Source of the DNA: Fen-999 sp044220545 | GTDB lineage: Bacteria > Pseudomonadota > Gammaproteobacteria > Burkholderiales > Rhodocyclaceae | Assembly: GCA_044220545.1 (NCBI GenBank) | Contig: JBGAQX010000008.1 | Location: forward strand, 36,878-100,877 | DNA: 64,000 bases | Reading direction: 5' to 3' | Shown: piece by piece, positions 45,542-52,576 of the stretch | Layout of the letters: every line of letters starts with the position of its first letter | How positions within the stretch are numbered: position 1 is the first letter of the stretch | Notes under the pieces: generated by a model | Databases searched by the model: none | What the model was told of the DNA's origin: nothing | Seen by the model: only the letters and a program-made list of their open reading frames with translations | Made by a program: the position numbers and the translations under genes

Positions 45542-45811
45542 TTAGATGGTGTCGCAGTCGAGATATCTCAGCCGGACGGCAAAGTAGTCCCTCAGCTTCG
45601 CAACGGACCACTTCACGCCGCAGCTCCAATATTCATGATGCTTGTTCGGGTCATACACAGCGAGACGATTTGCCTCCAATTGCTGCGCGCACTCCTGGAT
45701 CACCAGCTCCGCGAACTTCTCCATCTCCGCTTGGCTGGCAAGGTACGCCGCGCCATCCTCGGATTTTTTTATCGCTGCCCGCTCGATCAAGTTGGAGAGA
45801 ATTCGCTCCAT
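45542..45811 (-). CDS. Small protein of unknown function
   Basis: 89 residues with a strong ribosome site (aggaagg, seven bases upstream). Helical N-terminal half with KFAELVIQECAQQLEANRL, a pattern common in phage and island-encoded small proteins, then YDPNKHHEYWSCGVKWSVAKLRDYF. No known domain. It stands at the left border of the accessory region and has lower GC than ycaO. Confidence 0.65.
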   Translation of the reverse strand: MERILSNLIERAAIKKSEDGAAYLASQAEMEKFAELVIQECAQQLEANRLAVYDPNKHHEYWSCGVKWSVAKLRDYFAVRLRYLDCDTI

Positions 45812-45925
45812 GACATGCCTTCCTGAATTGTATTGTGCAGTGCAGCACTATAACCGGTGTCGTGGCTGTTCCGATAGCCCCTGAACCGAAGAGGAAATGG
45901 GAGAGGGATATGGGGACACCCGTTC

Positions 45926-46280
45926 TCACCACACCCCCCCCTGCATTTCATCGGGACTTTGCCCTTGCTGCGCCGGCCGGCCCGGCTTGCCTCTGACTAC
46001 CCGTTGCCCCAGAGCCTTGCCCATCCGCGCCTGGAACCGTTCATCGCCCAAGACAAAGTTGCCGTTGGTGACCTTGGTCTTGCCGCGCGGGTCGGTGACG
46101 GTGGTCAGCCGGCCCTGGCTGTCGTAGCCGTACTGGGCGGCGCGGCCGGCGCTGTCCAGGGCCCGGCTCACGCAGTCCAGGCAGGTGGGCGCGGTGTATT
46201 GAAACTCGAGCCAGCGGCCGTTGGGCGAGACGGCGTTGATGAGCTTGCCGCCACCGTCGCGGTAGGCTGATGGGGTGCGG
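45926..46280 (-). pseudogene. Chimeric remnant: Rhs repeat fused to a RAYT transposase tail
   Basis: From about 46280 to 46070 the minus frame encodes Rhs/YD repeats (AYRDGGGKLINAVSPNGRW, YGYDSQGRLTTVTDPRGKT). At about 46070 it passes in frame into NGNFVLGDERFQARMGKALG and QRVVRGKPGRP, which is the C-terminal tail of the transposase at 47735 (NGNFVLGGERFQAQIAHALG). A TAA stops the frame just upstream near 46285. So two unrelated gene fragments are joined, leaving an 81-codon ORF from a GTG at 46171. Probably not functional. Confidence 0.8.
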
Positions 46281-46314
46281 CTTTACTGGTTCTTCGTGCT
46301 CTGTCCCAGAGTAT
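46265..46314 (+). repeat. Dispersed 50-bp repeat, copy A (most divergent)
   Basis: Begins ggctgatggggtgcggcttt and carries ttcgtgctctgtccca. Aligns over about 50 bases with copies at 47471 and 50711; it lies exactly at the end of the Rhs fragment. Confidence 0.8.
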
Positions 46315-46399
46315 CGATGTCCTGAGTATCGATATGTGTCTGTGTTACGCTACCTCGTCAGTGCGTTTTCCAGATCACCCCATACACCGAGGCCGTCCC

Positions 46400-46729
46400 A
46401 TGACATTCCGTGCTCTGACGACGATGGAAGACGATGTCCTCAGAACGCCTTGCGCGGCGCGGCTCAAGGAGCTGCGCAAGCAGAGGGGCCTGACCCGGAA
46501 GGCGCTGGAAACGACGGTGGACTACCTCGTCACCGGCGACCCGTCGCGGAATGTGCCGCTGCACAACACGCGGTTGCTGGAGCGTTTCAAGGCGCTCGAA
46601 GGCTTCAACGTCGACGATCAGGAGACGGTCATCAAACTGATCGACGCCATGCTCGTCAAGCAGCGCGTGGAATCCGCCGTGCTGCCGGTCGGCAAGGGTT
46701 CGACCAAGCGCGCAACGGCGCGCACCTGA
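46400..46729 (+). CDS. XRE-type regulator lacking the DNA-recognition region
   Basis: 109 residues. The start (TPCAARLKELRKQRGLTRKAL) is helix 1-2 of an XRE helix-turn-helix, and the rest (DYLVTGDPSRNVPL, LLERFKALEGFNVDDQETVI, LIDAMLVKQRVES) is the C-terminal helical part seen in XRE regulators of about 140-150 residues. The usual segment between 'LTQ..LA' and 'TDYLV', which holds the recognition helix, is missing: the sequence goes from KALETT straight to VDYLV. An in-frame deletion is the simplest reading, so DNA binding is doubtful. Upstream there is a direct repeat gagtatcgat (twice within 46309-46335). It precedes an antitoxin/PIN pair. Confidence 0.65.
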   Translation: MTFRALTTMEDDVLRTPCAARLKELRKQRGLTRKALETTVDYLVTGDPSRNVPLHNTRLLERFKALEGFNVDDQETVIKLIDAMLVKQRVESAVLPVGKGSTKRATART

Positions 46730-46745
46730 ACAAGGAGTGACCGCA

Positions 46746-47006
46746 ATGACGGAACTGATGGTGACCTTGCCCGACGATCTGGCGCAGCGCGCCAGGAGTG
46801 CCGGCCTGTTGTCCGATAGCGCGATTCAGCGCTTGCTGGAAGACGCCATGCGCCGCGAGGCCGGGCGCAAGCTCCTGTCCATCTCGGAACGTATTCAGGC
46901 GGCCGGAATCCCGCCCATGAGCGACGAGGAGATCGTCGCCGAGGTCAAGGCGGTGCGCGCCGAACGCCGCGCCGCCGGCCAACGCGATCCGAAGTCGGGA
47001 TCGTGA
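46746..47006 (+). CDS. Antitoxin-like protein of a PIN toxin pair
   Basis: 86 residues starting MTELMVTLPDDLAQRARSAG, a ribbon-helix-helix-like VapB-type N terminus, followed by a charged helix (DEEIVAEVKAVRAERRAAG). Ribosome site aaggagt nine bases before the ATG. Its stop overlaps the GTG of the PIN gene (GTGA), the usual antitoxin-toxin coupling. The toxin is interrupted, so the antitoxin may have no current partner. Confidence 0.8.
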   Translation: MTELMVTLPDDLAQRARSAGLLSDSAIQRLLEDAMRREAGRKLLSISERIQAAGIPPMSDEEIVAEVKAVRAERRAAGQRDPKSGS

Positions 47007-47419
47007 GGTTCGTCCTCGATACGAATGTCGTGGTCTCGGCGGTGATCTGGGGCGGTCTGCCTTTCCGGTTGCTTCAGGCAGCCACCGATGGCGACATCGA
47101 GATTTATACGTCTCCGGCTTTGTTGGCCGAGTAGCGCACCGTTTTGAGCCGCGAGCACCTGGCGTCGCGTCTGGCCAGGCAGCCGGCTTCCGTCGTCGAG
47201 GCCATTCGCTTCTATGGCGATCTGGCCATCAGCGTGTCGCCGCTGGCCGTGCCGCGCGCAGTGCCCCGCGATGCCGACGACGATCAGGTCATCGCCGCCG
47301 CCATTGCAGCCAACGCCGAGATCATCGTCACCGGCGATACCGATCTGCTCTCGATGGGAAGCCATCAGGGCATCGCCATCATCACCGCCGCTCAGGCGGT
47401 GCAGAGACTCGCCGGATAG
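47003..47419 (+). pseudogene. PIN-domain toxin gene interrupted by a TAG stop
   Basis: Translation from the GTG at 47003 gives MRFVLDTNVVVSAVIWGG (first PIN Asp in LDTN), then SPALLAE, a TAG at 47132-47134 (codon 44), and continues in the same frame with RTVLSREHLASRL, DADDDQVIAAAIAANAE and TGDTDLLSM, the later acidic residues of the PIN ribonuclease site. The frame is otherwise intact for 138 codons. A single nonsense change in what should be LAEL/LAEQ explains it. The downstream half has a possible TTG start but would lack the first Asp. Confidence 0.88.
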
Positions 47420-47450
47420 AAGAAGGGCCGCGTCAGCGGCCCTTCTTCTT
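47418..47450 (+). terminator. Terminator after the PIN gene
   Basis: Perfect 14-bp stem agaagaagggccgc with loop gtca, ending in ttcttctt; it begins in the stop codon of the PIN gene. Confidence 0.85.
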
Positions 47451-47470
47451 AGTAGTGATCCGCCTGCAAA

Positions 47471-47520
47471 GGCGGATGGGGTAAGGCTTTACGGGTTATT
47501 CGTGGTCTGTCCCTGAATGC
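47471..47520 (+). repeat. Dispersed 50-bp repeat, copy B
   Basis: Carries ggctttacgggttattcgtg and gtggtctgtccctgaat. Just upstream is a perfect hairpin atccgcct-gcaa-aggcggat (47458-47477), REP-like in form. Same orientation as copies A and C. Confidence 0.85.
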
Positions 47521-47738
47521 CCTTTGTTCTTGGCATGTGAATATCCCGCAATACTCCCAACCAAAACACCGACGCCAGCAATATAGAGTAGATAGAGCAG
47601 ATCGCGAGACATTAGCGCCGAACACGGCACACAATCGGGCCACACTACGACTCCTAACGGAGGCACAAGAAGGAGGACAACCATCACCAACGCATAGCGA
47701 CCGCTCACGGCTATAGGGGACAGACCACGATTGATCAA
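47496..47738 (-). CDS. Possible small two-helix membrane protein
   Basis: 80 codons if started at 47738, but the first ten codons lie inside the 'gtggtctgtcccc' repeat (they read RGLSPI), so a later Met (residue 19, or MSRDLLY) is more likely. Two hydrophobic helices: ALVMVVLLLVPPLGVVVW and LLYLLYIAGVGVLVGSIAGY. It is enclosed by inverted copies of the repeat (47501 plus, 47713 minus). No similarity recognised; may be a passenger or chance ORF. Confidence 0.4.
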   Translation of the reverse strand: MINRGLSPIAVSGRYALVMVVLLLVPPLGVVVWPDCVPCSALMSRDLLYLLYIAGVGVLVGSIAGYSHAKNKGHSGTDHE

Positions 47739-48522
47739 AGCAACGCTCCCTGCTTCTCATCGTCAACCTCCAGCCGCTTCGGCGGTCGTCCCGGCCTTCC
47801 CCGTACCACCCGCCTTCCCAGCGCATGGGCGATCTGCGCCTGAAACCGCTCGCCACCCAGCACGAAGTTGCCGTTGGTGGCATCACGAATCTCGTCGGTC
47901 AGCGCCTCGTCGACGTGCGCACGGAATAGCGCGCGGTAGGCTTCCCGCCGTTCCGCATCTGCCCGGCCCAGCCGACGATACTCCTCATGCGGTGTCAGCA
48001 GCCCATTGCCCCGCCCCAAGCCGTTGGCGTGATAGCTCGACCAGCGATAGTCCTGCGGCTTCAAGACCATGCCCGCCCGTACCGGGTTGAGTTCAATGTA
48101 GCGCTGGCAGGCCAGCACATAATCCTCGCTCTGGGTCAGGCAGGAGCGGAAGCGCCCCTCCCAGAGCGTACCGGTCCGGCGATAAGTGCGATTGACGTAC
48201 TGCACATAGCGCTGCCCCAGATGCTTCATCAGCAGCCCCGCGCTCTCTTCCCGCCCTGGCGTCAGCAGCAGATGGACATGGTTGGTCATCAGCACGTAGG
48301 CGTGGACCGCGCAGCCGAACCGGTCGGCGAACTCCTTCAGATAGTGGAGGTAGAACTGGTAGTCCGCTTCGGCGTGGAAGCAGACCGAACGATTGTTGCC
48401 CCGCTGGATGATGTGCCAGGGAATGCCGGGAAGCGAGAGGCGGGCACGGCGGGGCATGACGAGGACTCACGTAGCCAAGGAAGACGGCAGTCTAGCGGAA
48501 ATAAACGTGGTCTGTCCCCTAT
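47713..48522 (-). mobile_element. RAYT transposase cassette bracketed by 17-bp perfect inverted repeats
   Basis: Left end ataggggacagaccacg (47713-47729) is the exact reverse complement of the right end cgtggtctgtcccctat (48506-48522). The 810-bp interval holds only the transposase gene. RAYT systems mobilise or recognise REP-type palindromes, so these ends, and the related dispersed repeats nearby, are likely its recognition sequences. The right end has been duplicated (see the 99-bp repeats). Confidence 0.8.
47735..48457 (-). CDS. REP-associated tyrosine transposase (Y1/HUH family)
   Basis: 240 residues. N-terminal MPRRARLSLPGIPWHIIQRG, the HUH metal site in MTNHVHLLLTP (H60, H62), and the catalytic Tyr expected at Y84 (GQRYVQYVNRTYRRTG). 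It continues with GTLWEGRFRSCL and RYIELNPVRAGMV, classic TnpA_REP motifs. The C-terminal 45 residues (NGNFVLGGERFQAQ, RRVVRGRPGRPPK) form a basic tail also found as a separate remnant at 45.9-46.07 kb. The gene appears intact. RAYTs act on single-stranded REP hairpins. Confidence 0.93.
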   Translation of the reverse strand: MPRRARLSLPGIPWHIIQRGNNRSVCFHAEADYQFYLHYLKEFADRFGCAVHAYVLMTNHVHLLLTPGREESAGLLMKHLGQRYVQYVNRTYRRTGTLWEGRFRSCLTQSEDYVLACQRYIELNPVRAGMVLKPQDYRWSSYHANGLGRGNGLLTPHEEYRRLGRADAERREAYRALFRAHVDEALTDEIRDATNGNFVLGGERFQAQIAHALGRRVVRGRPGRPPKRLEVDDEKQGALL

Positions 48523-48524
48523 TA
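48426..48524. repeat. 99-bp tandem duplication, copy 1
   Basis: Runs from ccgggaagcg to cccctatta and includes the first ten codons of the transposase, its start region and the right inverted repeat. Identical to copy 2 by eye over all 99 bases; four bases (cgcc) separate them. Confidence 0.93.
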
Positions 48525-48528
48525 CGCC

Positions 48529-48627
48529 CCGGGAAGCGAGAGGCGGGCACGGCGGGGCATGACGAGGACTCACGTAGCCAAGGAAGACGGCAGTCTAGCG
48601 GAAATAAACGTGGTCTGTCCCCTATTA
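48529..48627. repeat. 99-bp tandem duplication, copy 2
   Basis: Exact copy of 48426-48524, leaving a second, orphan start of the transposase (ten codons, then out of context) and a second right inverted repeat at 48609-48625. Confidence 0.93.
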
Positions 48628-48660
48628 TTGCTACTATTATTGCTATTATTGCTATTGCTT
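48621..48660. repeat. AT-rich simple repeat
   Basis: Short degenerate array of ctattattg / ctattg units directly after duplication copy 2. Strikingly AT-rich against the surrounding high GC; possible slippage site. Confidence 0.75.
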
Positions 48661-48957
48661 CCTTTCGGAGCCTGCCCCCTTTTCACACTCGTCTATCCGG
48701 CACTCACACCTCCACGGCCCGTTGTAGCTACCGGGCTTATTGGGACGGATGGTAAGCAATGGAACCAGTCGTCCATTCGTTCCCTGTCCTGCGCACTGCT
48801 GCTGACATTCCTTTACGTCACTCGTCCGATACTCGGAGCCACGATACCCAAAAGCCACAGCAAAGGTTATGACCACAATAAGAACTAGCGAGACGACAAT
48901 CAAAGTGTGCCTGTACTTCCGTCCAGGATGCATGTCAACCGTATTCATTTGAATCAC
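48652..48957 (-). CDS. Small cysteine-rich membrane-anchored protein downstream of Rhs
   Basis: 101 residues. One membrane helix (TLIVVSLVLIVVITFAVAF, about 18-36) and an outside domain with six cysteines: ECQQQCAGQG, GPWRCECRIDECEKG. The ATG overlaps the Rhs stop (ATGA), so it is translated right after the Rhs protein. Position and membrane anchoring suit an immunity or accessory protein for the Rhs C terminus, but no family is recognised. AT-richer than the neighbours. Confidence 0.6.
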   Translation of the reverse strand: MIQMNTVDMHPGRKYRHTLIVVSLVLIVVITFAVAFGYRGSEYRTSDVKECQQQCAGQGTNGRLVPLLTIRPNKPGSYNGPWRCECRIDECEKGAGSERKQ

Positions 48958-50633
48958 CTAGGCGCTTTGCATGAATCTGGAAGGTCTGGTGGACTCCACG
49001 GAAAATTAACGCCAGGCCACGCCCCCTCTGGTAGGTTCTTTGAAGGGTTTGGCATATTCGCACCGTCCCGGAAAAAGTCACGGTAGCTCTCATTTTCCGC
49101 TGGGCGTGGCGGACCGGACGGAAGCCGCCCATCGCTTCGGTTGATCTCTCGAGTACTTGGTCCAATTGAGGGATAGTAGTTCCCATAGCTCGAACCACCA
49201 GGGCGATTCCCTGGAATTGGAAAAACATCTCTCGGATTGCCGCCACCCCGTCGCTGAAGACCCTCTGGGTCGCTGGAGCTTATTGGATCCCCGTCAACAT
49301 AGGCGTAGGTGTTGTACCCGCCCGCCAACCCAATCGGATCCTCCGACACGAACCTTGCGATGCCGGGATGGTAATACCTCGCCCGATAGTAATACAACCC
49401 CGTCCCATCATTCTCCCTTCCCGTATAGGCGAAGGCATTGCCGGTGGCCGCCCCGCTGGTCGTCGTCTTGCCATACGGCTCATAGGTGTAACTCGTCGTG
49501 AGCGCCTGGCTCGCGTTGGCCAGCGCCAGCGTGCTGCCCAGCGCATCGGGCAGATAGCTCACCGTCTGCCCACCCTGGGTTCTGGCGACCCACTGGTCCA
49601 GCCCCGGCCCGGCCAGCAGGTTGGCCTGGATGGTCGCCCCGCTCTGCTCCTGGATCGGGTTCATCCCGTCGTACAGATAGGCCGTGCTCACGCCATTGAC
49701 GGTCTTGCTCTTCCTGCGGCCCAATCCATCGTAGGCGAAGCTGGCGCTGGTGGCCCCGGCGAGCGCCACCAGTTGGTCGCGGCTGTTCCAGGTGTAGGTG
49801 GTGGTGCCGTCGCTGGTGAGGTTGCCGTTGTCGTCGTAGCTCAGCGCCTGGCCGTTCCAGTTCGTCAGCCGGTTGTCGGCGTCGTAGGCGGTGGTCGGCA
49901 CGTCCGCCGGCAGGTCGGTGGCCGCCAGGCTGCCGCCCATGCCGGTGCGCTGGCCGGCGGCGTCGTAGGTATAGGTGAGATCGCCGATCAGGGTGTTGTC
50001 GGCGCGTCGGTAGGCGATGCCGGTGAGCTGGCTGGCGCTGTCCCAGGTGTACAGAATCTGGATGCCGTTGGCCAGGGTGAGCTTGCTCGTGCGGTCGGCG
50101 CTGTCGTAGCTGAAGCCGACGTTCTGGACACTGGCGGGTTCAGCTTGGCCGACGCCCGCCGCCTGGCTGAGGCCGGTGAGGCGGTTGGCGTTGTCGTAGG
50201 TGTGGGTGACGACCGGTCCGCCGGTGGGGTCGACGCTCTGTTTGAGGCCGTTGGCGTAATAGGTGGTGTCCACCGTGCCTTCGGGGCCGGACTCCTGTTT
50301 GACGGTGTCGAAGCGGTCGTCGTAGGTACGGGTGATCGTGCCACCCACGCTATCGACGATCCGGGTCAGGCGGTTGGCTTGGTCCCACGTATAGGCGGTG
50401 CTGTTCTGATACACCGGATTGACGGTACTGGTGGCGCCATGGCCGGCCTGGGTGCGCCGGTCGAGCAGGTCGTACTGGAAGCCGGATACCTGGCCTTTGC
50501 GGTCGGTGCTCCGGGTGAGGCGGCCGAGGCGCGGGGCGTTCAGCGGCGCCGCGCGATGCTTGTGGGCGCGGCGTCCGCCGCAACGGCGGGTGTGGTAAAC
50601 GCCACGAGATGAATAGGCGGTCATGACGGCCAT
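48954..50633 (-). CDS. Truncated Rhs/YD-repeat protein with variable C terminus
   Basis: 559 codons. About 12 YD repeats (for example QYDLLDRRTQAGHG, YTYDAAGQRTGMG, WNSRDQLVALAG) lead to the conserved Rhs core end: DALGSTLALANASQALT, YYRARYYHPGIARFVSEDPI, GLAGGYNTYAYVDGDPI, then DPEGL. After it comes a Pro/Gly/Arg-rich tail of about 100 residues with no recognised toxin domain. Full Rhs proteins exceed 1,200 residues; here the first 35 codons (MAVMTAYSSRG, HTRRCGGRRAHKHRA) are not Rhs-like, so the 5' part is lost and the start may be false. Export signals are absent. Confidence 0.8.
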   Translation of the reverse strand: MAVMTAYSSRGVYHTRRCGGRRAHKHRAAPLNAPRLGRLTRSTDRKGQVSGFQYDLLDRRTQAGHGATSTVNPVYQNSTAYTWDQANRLTRIVDSVGGTITRTYDDRFDTVKQESGPEGTVDTTYYANGLKQSVDPTGGPVVTHTYDNANRLTGLSQAAGVGQAEPASVQNVGFSYDSADRTSKLTLANGIQILYTWDSASQLTGIAYRRADNTLIGDLTYTYDAAGQRTGMGGSLAATDLPADVPTTAYDADNRLTNWNGQALSYDDNGNLTSDGTTTYTWNSRDQLVALAGATSASFAYDGLGRRKSKTVNGVSTAYLYDGMNPIQEQSGATIQANLLAGPGLDQWVARTQGGQTVSYLPDALGSTLALANASQALTTSYTYEPYGKTTTSGAATGNAFAYTGRENDGTGLYYYRARYYHPGIARFVSEDPIGLAGGYNTYAYVDGDPISSSDPEGLQRRGGGNPRDVFPIPGNRPGGSSYGNYYPSIGPSTREINRSDGRLPSGPPRPAENESYRDFFRDGANMPNPSKNLPEGAWPGVNFPWSPPDLPDSCKAPR

Positions 50634-50710
50634 GATATGCCCGTTTCATTCTGAGCTCGACATGAGGACGATGGGGTATGATCGACGGCAAATAAGCCAT
50701 GTCGGGTAAA

Positions 50711-50760
50711 GGCTGATTGGATCAGGCTTTGCGGTTAGTCGTGGTCTGTCCCTGAATACT
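50711..50760 (+). repeat. Dispersed 50-bp repeat, copy C
   Basis: Begins ggctgattggatcaggcttt and carries cgtggtctgtccctgaata. It includes a small ctgat-tgg-atcag palindrome. It lies between the Rhs remnant and the toxin-antitoxin pair. Confidence 0.85.
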
Positions 50761-50799
50761 TGGGCGCAAGGTAGGTTAGCGAAGTAGTCGGGCCGCCTC

Positions 50800-50862
50800 T
50801 CAGCGATTCCGCTGCGCAAACGCCAGCACCCCAAGGCCTGGAAGACGGTCATCGCCGGCGCC
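50800..50862 (-). pseudogene. Orphan copy of the 3' end of the MFS exporter gene
   Basis: About 63 bases resemble the last 63 bases of the bcr-like gene (51481-51543): the first 28 bases (tcagcgattccgctgcgc...) differ at one position, later ones at several. Read on the minus strand it ends LAFAQRNR-stop, like the exporter. It stands on the opposite side of the toxin-antitoxin pair, so the pair is bracketed by these imperfect direct repeats. The rest of 50634-50918 shows only repeat copy C. Confidence 0.75.
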
Positions 50863-50918
50863 CATCTTCAACAGCCATGTGGATTCAATTCGACTCACAT
50901 CGCTCCAGCCAACAGTTC

Positions 50919-51179
50919 CTAACCGATCAGCCGGTCATAGTCCGAGTGGCTGCCGATCCAGAACCACTGGACACCTTCAGCCACGGGTATGCCAAGCGCG
51001 CGGAAATGGAGTCCGACGCGAACGCTACGGAATCGGCCGGAACAAACAGGCTTGAATTGCAATGACGGGTGGGCGGGGTTCTGTTTCAGCAGCACATAGC
51101 CGCGCAGAGCAAGGCGTCGAACTTCTGGAGGCAATCGCTCGAAGCAGTCCCAAAAACGGGGCGACGCGAAGTGCCTCAA
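50919..51179 (-). CDS. RelE/ParE-like toxin
   Basis: 86 residues: HFASPRFWDCFERLPPEVRR, ALRGYVLLKQNPAHPSLQFK, RSVRVGLHFRALG and WFWIGSHSDYDRLIG, the RelE/ParE fold layout with basic residues and a C-terminal HxDYDRL motif. Its ATG overlaps the antitoxin stop (ATGA). Expected to be an mRNA interferase or gyrase poison; which one cannot be told. Confidence 0.82.
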   Translation of the reverse strand: MRHFASPRFWDCFERLPPEVRRLALRGYVLLKQNPAHPSLQFKPVCSGRFRSVRVGLHFRALGIPVAEGVQWFWIGSHSDYDRLIG

Positions 51180-51376
51180 AGCTCGCGTGACTTGCCAGTG
51201 CGGTAGTCGGCCAACGCTTCGTCGGCGAGGGCGTCCAGTTTCCCGGCGGCCGCGTCGGACTCGATTTGCGTATCCCAGGCGACGGCATCGAACTCGGCGA
51301 ACCAGCGACGGAACTCGGCCAGATCGGCGGGAGGAAGCTTTTGAATGGCTATTTCAAGCGCTTCGACGGCGGACAT
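51176..51376 (-). CDS. Antitoxin of the RelE-like pair
   Basis: 66 residues, acidic and helical: SAVEALEIAIQKLPPADLAEF, WFAEFDAVAWDTQIESDAAAG, LDALADEALADYRTGKSREL. It precedes and overlaps the toxin. No DNA-binding domain is obvious. Confidence 0.8.
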   Translation of the reverse strand: MSAVEALEIAIQKLPPADLAEFRRWFAEFDAVAWDTQIESDAAAGKLDALADEALADYRTGKSREL

Positions 51377-51480
51377 ATCAATTCTCCAAGGAAGCCACGG
51401 ACATCCGGTTCGATATTACCGAACTCTCTCGGGAAAAACAGCGACTGATCGTGGCACACCAAAGGGACGCGACGGGCCAT

Positions 51481-52576
51481 TCAGCGATTCCGCTGCGCGA
51501 ACGCCAGCCCACCTAGAACCAGGAAGACGACCATCGCCAGCGCCAGAGTCAGGGTCGAATCCCAGAACAGCGGTGCCAGCAGCGCGGCCGTCACGGCGTT
51601 GATGCCGGTCTGCGTGACGCCCTGGCAACTGGACACCAGGCCGCGCCGCTCGGGGAAAAGATCGAGGATGCGCAGGCTGAGGCTGGGCATGGTCAGCGCC
51701 ATGCCGAAGACATAGACGGCCAGGGGCAGCACGGCCCAGGGCAGCGCCGGCGGCAGCCACAGGTTGAGCAGCACGTTGGCGAGCGCGGCCACGATCATGA
51801 TGGCGAACCCCAGGCCGATGGTACGGCGCGAAGTGACCTGGCCGGCCAGCCGGGCGGACAGGTAGTTGCCGCTGATCATGCCGGCCATGGCCGGCCCGAA
51901 CAGCCAGAGAAAACCCTGCGCCGAAACGCCGAGGTGGCCGATGAGGAACTTGGGCGCCGAGAGCACGTAGATGAAGAAGCCGTTGAAGTTGAAGGCCACC
52001 GCCAGCGCCAGCGCCAGGAAGGCTGGATGGGAGAACACCTGGCCGTAGGCCCGCGCCAGGGGCCCTGGGTGCAGACTCTGGCGGGCTTCCGGCGGCAGGG
52101 TTTCCGGCAGCAGAAAATAGATGGCGGCGAACAGCACGGCGCCGTAGAGGGTCAGAAAAACGAAGACGGCGTGCCAGTCGAACCAGGCGTGGATCCAGCC
52201 GCCCAGCACGGGCGCCACCGCCGGGGCGATGGCGAACATCATGCCGGTGTGGGCGATCAGGCGCTGCGCCGCCGGGCCGTCGAGCAGAGATATTCGATGC
52301 GACCGGCGAAGACGCAGAACAGCGACGCGCCGGCGAACAGCGCGAAGGAAACCAGCAGCACGCGGCGCCGGCCGAGGGCGTCGGCCAGCGCGCCGTGCCA
52401 GAGCATCATGAAGGCGAAGGGCACCAGATAGGCGGTGAGGGTCTGCTGTACCTCGATCGTCGTCGCGCCCAGGCCTGCTGCCATGGCCGGGAAAGCCGGC
52501 AGGTAGGTGTCGATGGAGAACGGGCCGATGGCGGTCATGGCGGCCAGCAGGACCGCCAGGCCGCGTGGCGCTTTCT

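Noticed and set aside
46737..47006. Longer antitoxin start at a GTG (46737)
   Set aside because: The ribosome site aaggagt overlaps that GTG and is correctly spaced for the ATG at 46746.
48621..48660. CRISPR-like or other repeat array
   Set aside because: Units are 6-9 bases with no spacers; it is a simple AT-rich repeat.
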